Origin: Chitinophagaceae bacterium IBVUCB2
Lineage (GTDB): Bacteria; Bacteroidota; Bacteroidia; Chitinophagales; Chitinophagaceae
Direction of reading: 5' to 3'
DNA: 64,000 nt
Assembly: GCA_002127295.1 (NCBI GenBank)
Contig: NFUV01000001.1
Span: 1,860,001-1,924,000, forward strand
The notes under the pieces were generated by a model. It saw only the letters and a program-made list of their open reading frames with translations, did not search any database and was not told the origin of the DNA. This document shows, piece by piece, positions 52,208 to 60,381 of the stretch (position 1 is the stretch's first letter; every line of letters begins with the position of its first letter). The position numbers and the translations under genes are program-made.

Positions 52208-53099
52208 CGGTAAACTGCTCTTAACAATTTTACTGAGTGTGCTCTGTACGGTATACACGGCCGCACAGGATGATAGCACCGCTGTAAAAGAAGAAGAGCC
52301 GGAAGCTACTGAAATTGTAAAACTTAGCTACCATAGTAGTAACAACAGCATACAATATTTATTGTTGAAATCCATAATCAAAAAAGGTAAAGAGCAGACT
52401 CCGGTTAAAAATAAAGCTTACACTATCTACCTAGACAGCGCAGCTGATGCTACTAAAGTTGCTGATGTAAAAACAGATGCTGATGGCAAAGCCAAAACCT
52501 TTTTACCCCCGTCTTTAAAGCAGGCATGGGATGCATCAGCACAACATATATTCATTGTAAAAGCAGGTGATGAGGAAGTTATCAGTGATTACAGTATCAC
52601 AAAATCCAAAATCACTATCGATACGGCCACTACTGATGGAATACGAAACATCAACATTACGATACAAAAACAAGAAGGCTCTGAATGGCTGCCTGCAGCA
52701 GATGTGGAAATGAAAATAGGTATACAACGTCTTGGCGGTATCCTTACAGCAGGCGAAGAAGAAACATATACCACTGACTCCAGCGGTACTGTTTCGGTAG
52801 CAGTAAAAAACGACAGCTTGCCGGGGGATGACAAAGGAAATATTATACTTGCTGTAAAAGTAGACGACAATGAAACATATGGCAACCTGCTTGTACAGCA
52901 GGCAGCTGCCTGGGGAGTAAAAACTACAACTGACAATAATTTTTTTGAGCAGCGTACATTATGGTCTACCCGCTTCCGCACACCACTGTGGTTACTTTTC
53001 CTCGCCTATACCATTGTATTAAGTGTGTGGGGTACACTTATCTACCTGGTGTTTCAACTGTTTAAGATTAAAAAGCTCGGCAAACAAGCAGCACATTAA
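52179..53099 (+). CDS. Secreted, C-terminally anchored protein of the Fe-S/NrfD module
   Basis: 306 residues. A signal peptide ending TAAQ is followed by two beta-rich regions (about 45-120 and 140-250, with KTDADGKAKTFLP and TDSSGTVSVAVKN, resembling carboxypeptidase-regulatory or Ig-like folds). One transmembrane helix pair comes near the end (PLWLLFLAYTIVLSVWGTLIYLVFQLF). It overlaps the NrfD gene by 29 bp. Unknown function; it may be an accessory periplasmic subunit. Confidence 0.7.
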   Translation: MKKLLLKINSGKLLLTILLSVLCTVYTAAQDDSTAVKEEEPEATEIVKLSYHSSNNSIQYLLLKSIIKKGKEQTPVKNKAYTIYLDSAADATKVADVKTDADGKAKTFLPPSLKQAWDASAQHIFIVKAGDEEVISDYSITKSKITIDTATTDGIRNINITIQKQEGSEWLPAADVEMKIGIQRLGGILTAGEEETYTTDSSGTVSVAVKNDSLPGDDKGNIILAVKVDDNETYGNLLVQQAAAWGVKTTTDNNFFEQRTLWSTRFRTPLWLLFLAYTIVLSVWGTLIYLVFQLFKIKKLGKQAAH

Positions 53100-53119
53100 T
53101 AATATTGTTACAGGTTAAA

Positions 53120-54088
53120 TTATAATTGCCTGCTGAAAACATATTGATTTCGCTGAAAGAATTTTTCTTCACCATCAAACTTTACCAGCTTGGTGATGGT
53201 AAAATTGTTTTTACCAATTACCAGTACCTGGTGAAAGGTAGCCGGTTTATAATCGTTGCCATCTGTTCCTTTATCCTGCAACACGACCTTTATATTTCCA
53301 TCCGCATCAACTGTTCTTTCAATGACCAGCCGATCATTGATCTTAGTTCCATTCTTAAGAATGCGATAACTGTCTTTACCGCTTTTTTTTGGCTCGTCAG
53401 TATAAAAAATGGCTAATTCATAAATTGATGAGTCTTTAATTACAACATCAAGATTTGCCTTTATTGTTTCTGATTTATTATTACTATAATCGAGATAAGT
53501 TAAAGTGCCAGTCCATCTTCCTTTCAGTGATGTAAAATCATTGATGGTTACTGCAGGACTCTGACCAAAGCTGTTCATTGATGCCATAATCAATAATGCT
53601 GTAATTGCAATTTTAGGGGCTCCGATCATTTTCATACTCCCCTTTTGCATTATTAATTTGTCAATAGAATATTTTCCGCCTCCGCCCACTGTTACTAAAA
53701 CATAACACCAGAAAAAAAGCTGTTGAAAATACATTCCTGTCATTGGTTCAGGATTATCATACCAGAAAAAGGCGATCACAAAAAATTGAAAGGCGAGTTG
53801 TGCTGCGGCAAAACGGGTAAACAAACCGATGGCAATGAGAATGCCACCAATAAACTCACCCCATGAAGCAGTAGCTGCCCAAAATTCAGGTGAAGGAAAT
53901 GTGAATCCAAGACCAGATACTTGTTCGGCAAACCAGCCCGGAGCGGAAATAGTATTCATTTTCGGCCATCCTGCATGAATGGCAATACTTAAACCCACAT
54001 GCAGGCGGAATAGAAGCCATCCGATATTCATTACTTTATTATCGCCAATGCTGGTACCGAATAAAAATTGTTGAATGCTCTTTTTCAT
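53120..54088 (-). CDS. DoxX-family protein fused to a secreted lipocalin-like domain
   Basis: 322 residues from the ATG at 54088. The N-terminal 150 residues are DoxX, with four helices (LFRLHVGLSIAIHAGWPKM, SWGEFIGGILIAIGLFTRFAA, QLFFWCYVLVTVGGGGKYSIDKL). A second signal-peptide-like stretch then begins at MKMIGAPKIAITALLIMAS and ends SFGQS, followed by a beta-rich domain (DFTSLKGRWTGTLTYLDYS). The second half looks like a normal secreted protein with its own leader joined to DoxX, perhaps by loss of a stop codon. A 1-bp sequence error is also possible. Confidence 0.75.
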   Translation of the reverse strand: MKKSIQQFLFGTSIGDNKVMNIGWLLFRLHVGLSIAIHAGWPKMNTISAPGWFAEQVSGLGFTFPSPEFWAATASWGEFIGGILIAIGLFTRFAAAQLAFQFFVIAFFWYDNPEPMTGMYFQQLFFWCYVLVTVGGGGKYSIDKLIMQKGSMKMIGAPKIAITALLIMASMNSFGQSPAVTINDFTSLKGRWTGTLTYLDYSNNKSETIKANLDVVIKDSSIYELAIFYTDEPKKSGKDSYRILKNGTKINDRLVIERTVDADGNIKVVLQDKGTDGNDYKPATFHQVLVIGKNNFTITKLVKFDGEEKFFQRNQYVFSRQL

Positions 54089-54263
54089 ATTGTATTTTTT
54101 AGTTCGTAAAGATGTAATCGCATTAACCGGGAGTCGCTGCAAAAGATGTTTTGAGACAACTTAAAGAAGCCTTAAATAAAAGGTACGGGTAGCAAATCAT
54201 GCAAGGAGCTGATTATAAAGGATGCGTCAACATTTCTAGCCCCATTATTGTTACACCCTTTGT

Positions 54264-55271
54264 ATGCCTTTAATTGAATTTACAGACAGCGGCCTTTATT
54301 GCCGGGCTGGAAATTTTTATATTGACCCCTGGAAACCGGTAGAAAGGGCCATCATCACCCATGCCCATAGCGACCATGCCCGGCATGGAAGTAAGTATTA
54401 TCTATGTCATCATAAAACAAAACCCATACTGCAATTAAGGTTGGGAGATAATAATTATCAATCGGTGGAATGGAATGAATCTATATCTATGAATGGAGTA
54501 AAAATCAGTCTCCATCCCGCAGGCCATATTATTGGCTCATCCCAAATAAGGGTAGAGCATAATGGGGAAGTTTGGGTTTTTAGTGGTGATTATAAATTAG
54601 AAGATGATGGATTAAGCGGAGCATTCGAACCGGTAAAATGTAATGTGTTCATCACCGAGTCAACTTTTGGCCTACCCATTTACAAATGGAAAAAGCAATC
54701 TGTTATTTATCATGATATACAGCAATGGGTGCTTAAAAATCAAGCAGACGATAAAGCTTCTGTAATAATTGCGTATAGCTTAGGTAAAGCACAACGGGTA
54801 TTGCAAGCCATAAGTGCTGTTACCGATAATATTTTTGTGCATGGTGCTATATGGAATACACAGGAAGCATTATTAATGGCTGGTGAAAATTTGCCAGTCG
54901 TTAAAAGAGTAAATCCCGATAGTTCAAAAGCAGATTTTAAAAATGCAGTAGTGATTGCACCACCGGGTGCAGATGGATCGCCGTGGATGAAACGGTTTAC
55001 TCCTTATAGTCTTGCTATTTGCAGTGGTTGGATGCAGGTAAGGGGAAATGCCAGGAGACGAAATGCTGACCGGGGATTTGTATTAAGTGACCATGCCGAT
55101 TGGGATGGATTGCTTACGGCGGTAAAAGCTACAGGTGCAGAAAAAGTTTTTGTTACGCATGGCTTCCAGGCAGCATTCAGTAAATACTTAAATGAAAATG
55201 GAATTGCTGCTGCCGAAGTAAAAACAGCGTATGGCAATGATGAAGAAACGGAAACCAGTATTGAAGTATGA
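54264..55271 (+). CDS. Ligase-associated DNA exonuclease (metallo-beta-lactamase fold)
   Basis: 335 residues. The MBL/beta-CASP metal motif is ITHAHSDHARHG (33-40), with later HPAGHIIGSSQIRVEH, GDY and a final LSDHADWDG. These proteins are encoded next to an ATP-dependent DNA ligase (TIGR04122-type) and take part in a DNA repair set of Lhr-Core helicase, exonuclease, ligase and phosphoesterase. The ligase gene overlaps it by 4 bp. The helicase and phosphoesterase were not seen within the window. Confidence 0.9.
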   Translation: MPLIEFTDSGLYCRAGNFYIDPWKPVERAIITHAHSDHARHGSKYYLCHHKTKPILQLRLGDNNYQSVEWNESISMNGVKISLHPAGHIIGSSQIRVEHNGEVWVFSGDYKLEDDGLSGAFEPVKCNVFITESTFGLPIYKWKKQSVIYHDIQQWVLKNQADDKASVIIAYSLGKAQRVLQAISAVTDNIFVHGAIWNTQEALLMAGENLPVVKRVNPDSSKADFKNAVVIAPPGADGSPWMKRFTPYSLAICSGWMQVRGNARRRNADRGFVLSDHADWDGLLTAVKATGAEKVFVTHGFQAAFSKYLNENGIAAAEVKTAYGNDEETETSIEV

Positions 55272-56869
55272 AACTATTTGCACAATTAATATATGTGTTG
55301 GGCGCTACCACCAAAACAAATGAAAAGCTAAAAGCCTTACAGGAATACTTTGCTATAGCCAATGATAAAGATAAGGTATGGGTAATTGCACTTTTTACTG
55401 GTCGCCGACCTAAACGGGTTATTTCTTCTACATTAATAAAAACCTGGTGTGCTGAATATTGCAATCTGCCACTTTGGTTATTCGATGAATGTTATCATAC
55501 AGTTGGTGACCTTTCAGAAACGATTGCCCTGCTTATAACAGGTGAAGAAAACGCTGATACGATTGACAGACCGCTGCATTATTATATCGAATCGTTTATA
55601 CAATTAGCCAAAGCTAGCGAAGAAGAAAAGAAAAATTTTATGTTGAAGAGTTGGGAGGAACTAGGTACTGTATCCGGAAGATTTGTTTTTAATAAATTAC
55701 TATCGGGAGCTTTTCGCATTGGTGTATCACAACAACTACTGATTCAGGCATTGGCAAAAGTAACTGATCTTGAAAAACCGGTAGTGGCGCATCGCATTAC
55801 AGGTAACTGGGATCCTGCTGTTATCAGTTTTGACGAACTAATGAACAACAGCGATATGGAAGCAGATGCTTCAAGACCATATCCTTTTTATCTAGCCTAT
55901 CCATTAGAAGATTTACCTGATACATTAGGTAACACGGATGAGTGGCAGGCAGAATGGAAATGGGATGGCATCAGAGGTCAATTGATAAAACGAAGTAATA
56001 CTTTATTTACATGGAGCAGGGGTGAAGAATTGGTCACAGAAAAATTTCCAGAGTACAACAGTCTAAAAGATCTCCTGCCGGAGGGCATTGTATTAGACGG
56101 TGAAATAATTCCTGCTATAGAAGGAAAGCCATTACCTTTTGCAAAAATGCAAACAAGAATCGGGCGGAAGAATATCTCCAAGAAGATCTTGCAGGAAGTA
56201 CCGGTTTGTTTTTTTGTTTACGATATACTGGAGTTTGAAGGAAAGGATATGCGACAAATACCATTGGTGGACAGAAGAAAATTATTGGAGCAAATAACGG
56301 CTGCTATTAACCACCCAGCGTTGCAAATTTCACCGGTTATCTCATTTGATACATGGGACGAATTAGCGGCCATCCGGGTTAATAGCCGGGAAAACCTGGC
56401 AGAGGGATTAATGCTTAAAAGAAAATCCTCTTCCTACCAAACAGGTAGAAAAATAGGTGATTGGTGGAAATGGAAAATAGAACCATTAGTTATAGATGCA
56501 GTGATGATCTATGCACAAAAGGGAAGCGGTCGCAGAAGTAACTTATATACAGATTATACTTTTGCTGTAAAGGATGGCGAAAAATTGGTATCCTTTGCCA
56601 AAGCATACAGTGGTTTAACGGATAAAGAAATTGCACAGGTTGATAATTTTGTAAAACGAAATTCGCTGGAAAAATTTGGACCCGTCCGTACCGTGAAGCC
56701 AGAGCTTGTGTTTGAATTAGCTTTTGAAGGCATTGCCGCCAGTAGTCGTCATAAATCAGGAGTGGCGTTGCGTTTTCCCCGCATTAATCGCTGGAGAAAA
56801 GACAAAAAACCAGAAGACATCAATACAATAGATGATTTAAAAAATATGCTGGAAGTGTACGGCAAGTAA
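55268..56869 (+). CDS. ATP-dependent DNA ligase
   Basis: 533 residues. The catalytic lysine motif EWKWDGIRG has K231 as the adenylated residue. Nucleotidyltransferase motifs follow (VLDGEII, ENLAEGLMLKRKSS, WWKWKIEPL), then an OB-fold end. The N-terminal helical domain (about 1-200) is of the TIGR04120 exonuclease-associated type. The gene overlaps the exonuclease start by 4 bp, so the products probably act together. A minus-strand gene begins immediately after. Confidence 0.93.
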   Translation: MKLFAQLIYVLGATTKTNEKLKALQEYFAIANDKDKVWVIALFTGRRPKRVISSTLIKTWCAEYCNLPLWLFDECYHTVGDLSETIALLITGEENADTIDRPLHYYIESFIQLAKASEEEKKNFMLKSWEELGTVSGRFVFNKLLSGAFRIGVSQQLLIQALAKVTDLEKPVVAHRITGNWDPAVISFDELMNNSDMEADASRPYPFYLAYPLEDLPDTLGNTDEWQAEWKWDGIRGQLIKRSNTLFTWSRGEELVTEKFPEYNSLKDLLPEGIVLDGEIIPAIEGKPLPFAKMQTRIGRKNISKKILQEVPVCFFVYDILEFEGKDMRQIPLVDRRKLLEQITAAINHPALQISPVISFDTWDELAAIRVNSRENLAEGLMLKRKSSSYQTGRKIGDWWKWKIEPLVIDAVMIYAQKGSGRRSNLYTDYTFAVKDGEKLVSFAKAYSGLTDKEIAQVDNFVKRNSLEKFGPVRTVKPELVFELAFEGIAASSRHKSGVALRFPRINRWRKDKKPEDINTIDDLKNMLEVYGK

Positions 56870-57271
56870 TTACTTCTTCTCGCCACGCCATGGTAATACC
56901 AGTTTTCTATTCTCATTCAATGTAATGCCAAAAACCTTATTCCCTTCTATATACCCGGAATGAAAATAAGTACCACTCTGGTCAGCAGTAGTAAAGGCAA
57001 AATAAATCTTCTCCCAATCGGTATTTAAGAACCCGCCCTGGAAAGGATAGCCATAGAACTCCCCATCAAATTGTTTGCCTTCGATTTTTGTAAACTTGAA
57101 GTCTTTGAGATAAGGTTCACTGCCTGGCGTAGGTCGCAAATCAATAACCCAGGTGCCCAATGCACTATCTGCAACAGGTTTATTAGAAGCTGATGTTTGA
57201 GCATTTTTTTCTACCTGGGCCATTGATGCGTAACTCATTAACAAGAATAATGCTGTAATATTTTTTTTCAT
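56870..57271 (-). CDS. Secreted protein, unknown function
   Basis: 133 residues. The signal peptide ends ASMAQV. A single beta-rich domain follows (GTWVIDLRPTPGSEPYLKDFKFTKIEGKQFDGEFYG and GTYFHSGYIEGNKVFGITLNENR). The pattern suggests a lipocalin-like or DUF1579-like fold. Its start overlaps the YdeI-like gene stop by 4 bp, and its stop abuts the ligase stop. Not recognised with certainty. Confidence 0.62.
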   Translation of the reverse strand: MKKNITALFLLMSYASMAQVEKNAQTSASNKPVADSALGTWVIDLRPTPGSEPYLKDFKFTKIEGKQFDGEFYGYPFQGGFLNTDWEKIYFAFTTADQSGTYFHSGYIEGNKVFGITLNENRKLVLPWRGEKK

Positions 57272-57756
57272 AGTTGCTCCTTTTTTAAAATTTTTTGTGG
57301 AGAAGTGATTCCATATTTTATTCTTTCCGCAATCTTCAATGCCCTTTCAATTTTTTTATCCGTTGATTTCACCATATTCACTAGTGCTATCAGGCCTCGT
57401 TTATTTCCGTCGGTCAGGCCATTAAAAATCTCTTTCGCCTTGGGGTCGGTATCCATCACTGCTGCAAATTCTTCCGGAATATTAAATTGCAGTTCACTGG
57501 TATCAATTTTAATTTCTGCTTTTACAACATTGCCCTTTTTGAGTTTTAGTTTTTTCAGGTATTTACTGCCGATCATTACATAAGGCATACCTTCTTTTGT
57601 TTTCATCAGTGCGGCGTGGATTTCTATCGTATCGTTAATCCGGCAAAGAACTCTTTTATTCCCTTTCGCTGATAATTTTTTTGCCGTTGCAGCATCCAGA
57701 GAAATGAAATGCATTCCTCCCGGACCAAAGTGTTGTATCGTGTATTTAACTGGCAT
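57268..57756 (-). CDS. DUF1905/YdeI-type protein
   Basis: 162 residues from the ATG at 57756; a TTG four codons earlier is possible. The first half (YTIQHFGPGGMHFISLDAATAKKLSAKG to DTIEIHAALMKTKEGMPYVMIG) is DUF1905, and the second (EFAAVMDTDPKAKEIFNGLTDGNKRGLIALVNMVKSTDKKIERALKIAE) is the YdeI/OmpD-associated helical tail. The family includes bacteriocin-protection proteins. It overlaps the AraC regulator end by 11 bp. Confidence 0.82.
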   Translation of the reverse strand: MPVKYTIQHFGPGGMHFISLDAATAKKLSAKGNKRVLCRINDTIEIHAALMKTKEGMPYVMIGSKYLKKLKLKKGNVVKAEIKIDTSELQFNIPEEFAAVMDTDPKAKEIFNGLTDGNKRGLIALVNMVKSTDKKIERALKIAERIKYGITSPQKILKKEQL

Positions 57757-58978
57757 CTGCTTTTTCAATCCATTCTTTAGGGCTTAGCCCGGTTATTTTT
57801 TTGAAAGCCCTGTTAAACGTAGCTTTTGAATTAAATCCAGATTCAAATGCAATACCCAACAGTGTTTGTTTTTTATGCTCGCCCTTGCTCAGCATTTCTT
57901 TTACGGCTTCTATCCGGAACTGGTTGACAAAATCATTAAAGTTTACACCAAATCCTTTGTTCACCATTTTTGAAATATGAGAAGGATTGCTTTCTAATAG
58001 CTTTGCTACCTGCGTCAATGACAATTCCGGGTCTTCATAAGCCTTCTTTGTTTGCATCAATTTTAGTATTTTTTCTTTCCAGCTATTTATTTCTTCATTT
58101 GGTTGAGACTCTACTATCGGAATAGAATCAATATCTATTATCTCTGCATCCTCTGCTGCTGTGGCACCGTTGATTGAGGATGGATTGTAATGGAGCAATA
58201 AAGCAGAACGACGATGCAAAAGACTAGGTTGAAAAGCAATTTTTGTTTCTATAGAATTAGCATATCCGGTGATAGCGATATAATAAAAAAGAATAGCAAA
58301 GACCAGGAAATACCACCAGGTGTCCCAATAGCTCATATCTGTTAATTCTCCTAAAATAAAAAAAATAACCTTTACACAAAGCATGAGAAGAAAAGCCACT
58401 AAGAAATTCCGGACCCAGCGAAAGAAAACCACATCTGCATAACTAATTACCTGCACTATTAATTTTTTATACAGATTGTAATACCGCAACGACAAAAAGA
58501 AATAAAATAACATGGAAGCAAAACCGGTTAGCTGGTACCATATATCAAAATCAGGATCAGCACCATTGGCGAGGAAAAAATGTTTTTTCAACACCAGCTT
58601 ATCAACAACCACCATTACTACACAAAACAGCAGGTATAATATTCCGGGCAATAAATGCAGCCATTCTTTTTTTCCGAAACGGAAAGAGGGGTTCAGCAAA
58701 CTTTGTACATAAAAGAAAATGACTGGGCCCATAAAATACAAGTGCTGAAAAGGAACATAAAACAAAATATCCCTGTACGGCTGTGTATCATACCAACCCG
58801 CAAAGCCTACCATCCATGGGCTGATGTACAAAATACATAAGAAAAGAAAAAGGCTTAGCCACTTATCAGAACGGGTGTCATTAATTATAGATTTCCTGTA
58901 TAATAGCCATGCATATACAAAGCCATGTACAAAAAAGATCAGCAACAGTGAACTAAACCGGTTGAACTCGAATAACAT
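57746..58978 (-). CDS. Membrane AraC-family transcriptional regulator
   Basis: 410 residues. The N-terminal two-thirds are six or seven hydrophobic helices (YAWLLYRKS, FLFLCILYISPWMVGFAGWY, YLLFCVVMVVVDKLVL and others), and the C-terminal 100 residues are an AraC HTH (SLTQVAKLLESNPSHISKMVNKGFGVNF and LGIAFESGFNSKATFNRAFKKITGLSPKEW). This arrangement is a membrane-bound one-component regulator common in Bacteroidota. Target unknown. Confidence 0.92.
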   Translation of the reverse strand: MLFEFNRFSSLLLIFFVHGFVYAWLLYRKSIINDTRSDKWLSLFLFLCILYISPWMVGFAGWYDTQPYRDILFYVPFQHLYFMGPVIFFYVQSLLNPSFRFGKKEWLHLLPGILYLLFCVVMVVVDKLVLKKHFFLANGADPDFDIWYQLTGFASMLFYFFLSLRYYNLYKKLIVQVISYADVVFFRWVRNFLVAFLLMLCVKVIFFILGELTDMSYWDTWWYFLVFAILFYYIAITGYANSIETKIAFQPSLLHRRSALLLHYNPSSINGATAAEDAEIIDIDSIPIVESQPNEEINSWKEKILKLMQTKKAYEDPELSLTQVAKLLESNPSHISKMVNKGFGVNFNDFVNQFRIEAVKEMLSKGEHKKQTLLGIAFESGFNSKATFNRAFKKITGLSPKEWIEKADAS

Positions 58979-59076
58979 GTTGACTTATTAAAGTTTGTCA
59001 AAATACGACAGGGCTTTTACAAACGAACAACCTGTAATTTGGTTCAAAAAAAGGGAGGCAAATCTTAAATTGCAGT

Positions 59077-59931
59077 ATGCAGCATATTGAGTTCCTGGAT
59101 AATGATCATTTTGAAGACAACTACCACCGGGTTCCGCCGCCGGCTGCACTCACTCATTTCATCGATTTTTTTTGGGAAACAAAATTTGATACCCTCTGGA
59201 AACAACATCCTAAGGGTTTTTCGGATGCCCAATTTCCCAATATAGGCTATACGTATATTATCAATCTGGGTACTCCTTTTATAATGCAGGTAGATGATAA
59301 AAAGTTCAGTATGAAAACTGATGGTTTTCTTCCCAGGTATAATGCTATTGAATGTTTTCATAAACCCGGTAACCATCTTTTCGGAATCAAGTTCCGGGTA
59401 TCGCCAGTTATACTGGAGAAAAAAATTAATTTTTCAGAATATAAAGGATATATATTCCCTTTAAGTTATTTATTAAACCCGTTAGTTATTGAACAGGTAA
59501 AAAAAGCCAGGTTATTTGAAGAACGGGTTTCTATACTCATCAATTATTTTGTCCGCCTGCTGAATAAATACGAAGGCTCTTTGCAAGCAGTACATATTGT
59601 AAGTAAAACACTGGACTATGCTTATCAGCATAATAAGTTTTCTATATCCTTAGAAAAAGAAGCGGCTAAACATAAAATTTCATCCCGCACTTTGCAACGC
59701 TATTTTGAAACTTGTACAGGTATTGGGGGCAAGCAGGCCTTACAAATTATGCGAATCCGCAAGGCAGTAGCACATATTGTAAACTCTCCCGGTGATTTCA
59801 ATTATTCTTTGTATGGCTATTACGATCACAGTCACTTTTACAAACATCTTAAACAGTTTTTGCAAAAGAACACACTGAAAAATATACAACCCCACATAGC
59901 TATTCTGGAGTCACTCCACACAAAATTGTAG
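59077..59931 (+). CDS. AraC-family transcriptional regulator with DUF6597-like N-terminus
   Basis: 284 residues, soluble. The N-terminal part (HRVPPPAALTHFIDFFWETKFD, PNIGYTYIINLGTPF, FGIKFRVSP) is the DUF6597/cupin-like sensor type. The C-terminal HTH (FSISLEKEAAKHKISSRTLQRYFETCTGIGGKQALQIMRIRKAVAHI to YDHSHFYKHLKQFL) binds DNA. It diverges from the membrane AraC gene. Effector and targets unknown. Confidence 0.9.
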   Translation: MQHIEFLDNDHFEDNYHRVPPPAALTHFIDFFWETKFDTLWKQHPKGFSDAQFPNIGYTYIINLGTPFIMQVDDKKFSMKTDGFLPRYNAIECFHKPGNHLFGIKFRVSPVILEKKINFSEYKGYIFPLSYLLNPLVIEQVKKARLFEERVSILINYFVRLLNKYEGSLQAVHIVSKTLDYAYQHNKFSISLEKEAAKHKISSRTLQRYFETCTGIGGKQALQIMRIRKAVAHIVNSPGDFNYSLYGYYDHSHFYKHLKQFLQKNTLKNIQPHIAILESLHTKL

Positions 59932-60043
59932 AAACAATTCCCCACTTCTACCTTTAATCCATGATTTTTATACAGAAAAAATTTGGCCTGATTATGTTAT
60001 TACCTGAAATGACAACCAACTTATTTATTATAAAACCACAATC

Positions 60044-60316
60044 ATGAAAAAAGTAACAATAGAAAACTTTTACAAGATTTTTTTTGCTTTTATTCTTAGT
60101 ATAACCCAGTTTGGCGTTTGGGCACAAGACAGCACAGGTGTAACTGTTACTAAAACTTCTACCACTACAACAACGACCAGCGAATGGTATACTGAACCAT
60201 GGGTTTGGGTAGTAGGTGGCGCAGTGTTACTGATCATTTTGGTTGCATTGTTACGTGGTGGCAATTCTACTAAAGAAGTAAGTCGTACTACAGTTGTAAG
60301 AGACGATAGACCATAA
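60044..60316 (+). CDS. Small exported membrane protein, Thr-rich
   Basis: 90 residues. An N-terminal signal peptide (ends WAQ) is followed by a Thr-rich stretch (TKTSTTTTTTSEWYTEPW), a transmembrane helix (VWVVGGAVLLIILVALL) and a short basic tail. It is probably a single-span envelope protein. A strong bidirectional terminator follows. Function unknown. Confidence 0.6.
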   Translation: MKKVTIENFYKIFFAFILSITQFGVWAQDSTGVTVTKTSTTTTTTSEWYTEPWVWVVGGAVLLIILVALLRGGNSTKEVSRTTVVRDDRP

Positions 60317-60330
60317 AATATTAATGCATA

Positions 60331-60363
60331 AAAAAAGCTGGTCGTATTGACCAGCTTTTTTTA
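60331..60363. terminator. Bidirectional terminator
   Basis: AAAAAAGCTGGTC and GACCAGCTTTTTTT surround a GTATT loop. It serves the small plus-strand gene and the minus-strand receptor gene. Confidence 0.92.
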
Positions 60364-60381
60364 TGCAAAATTGCAGAACTC

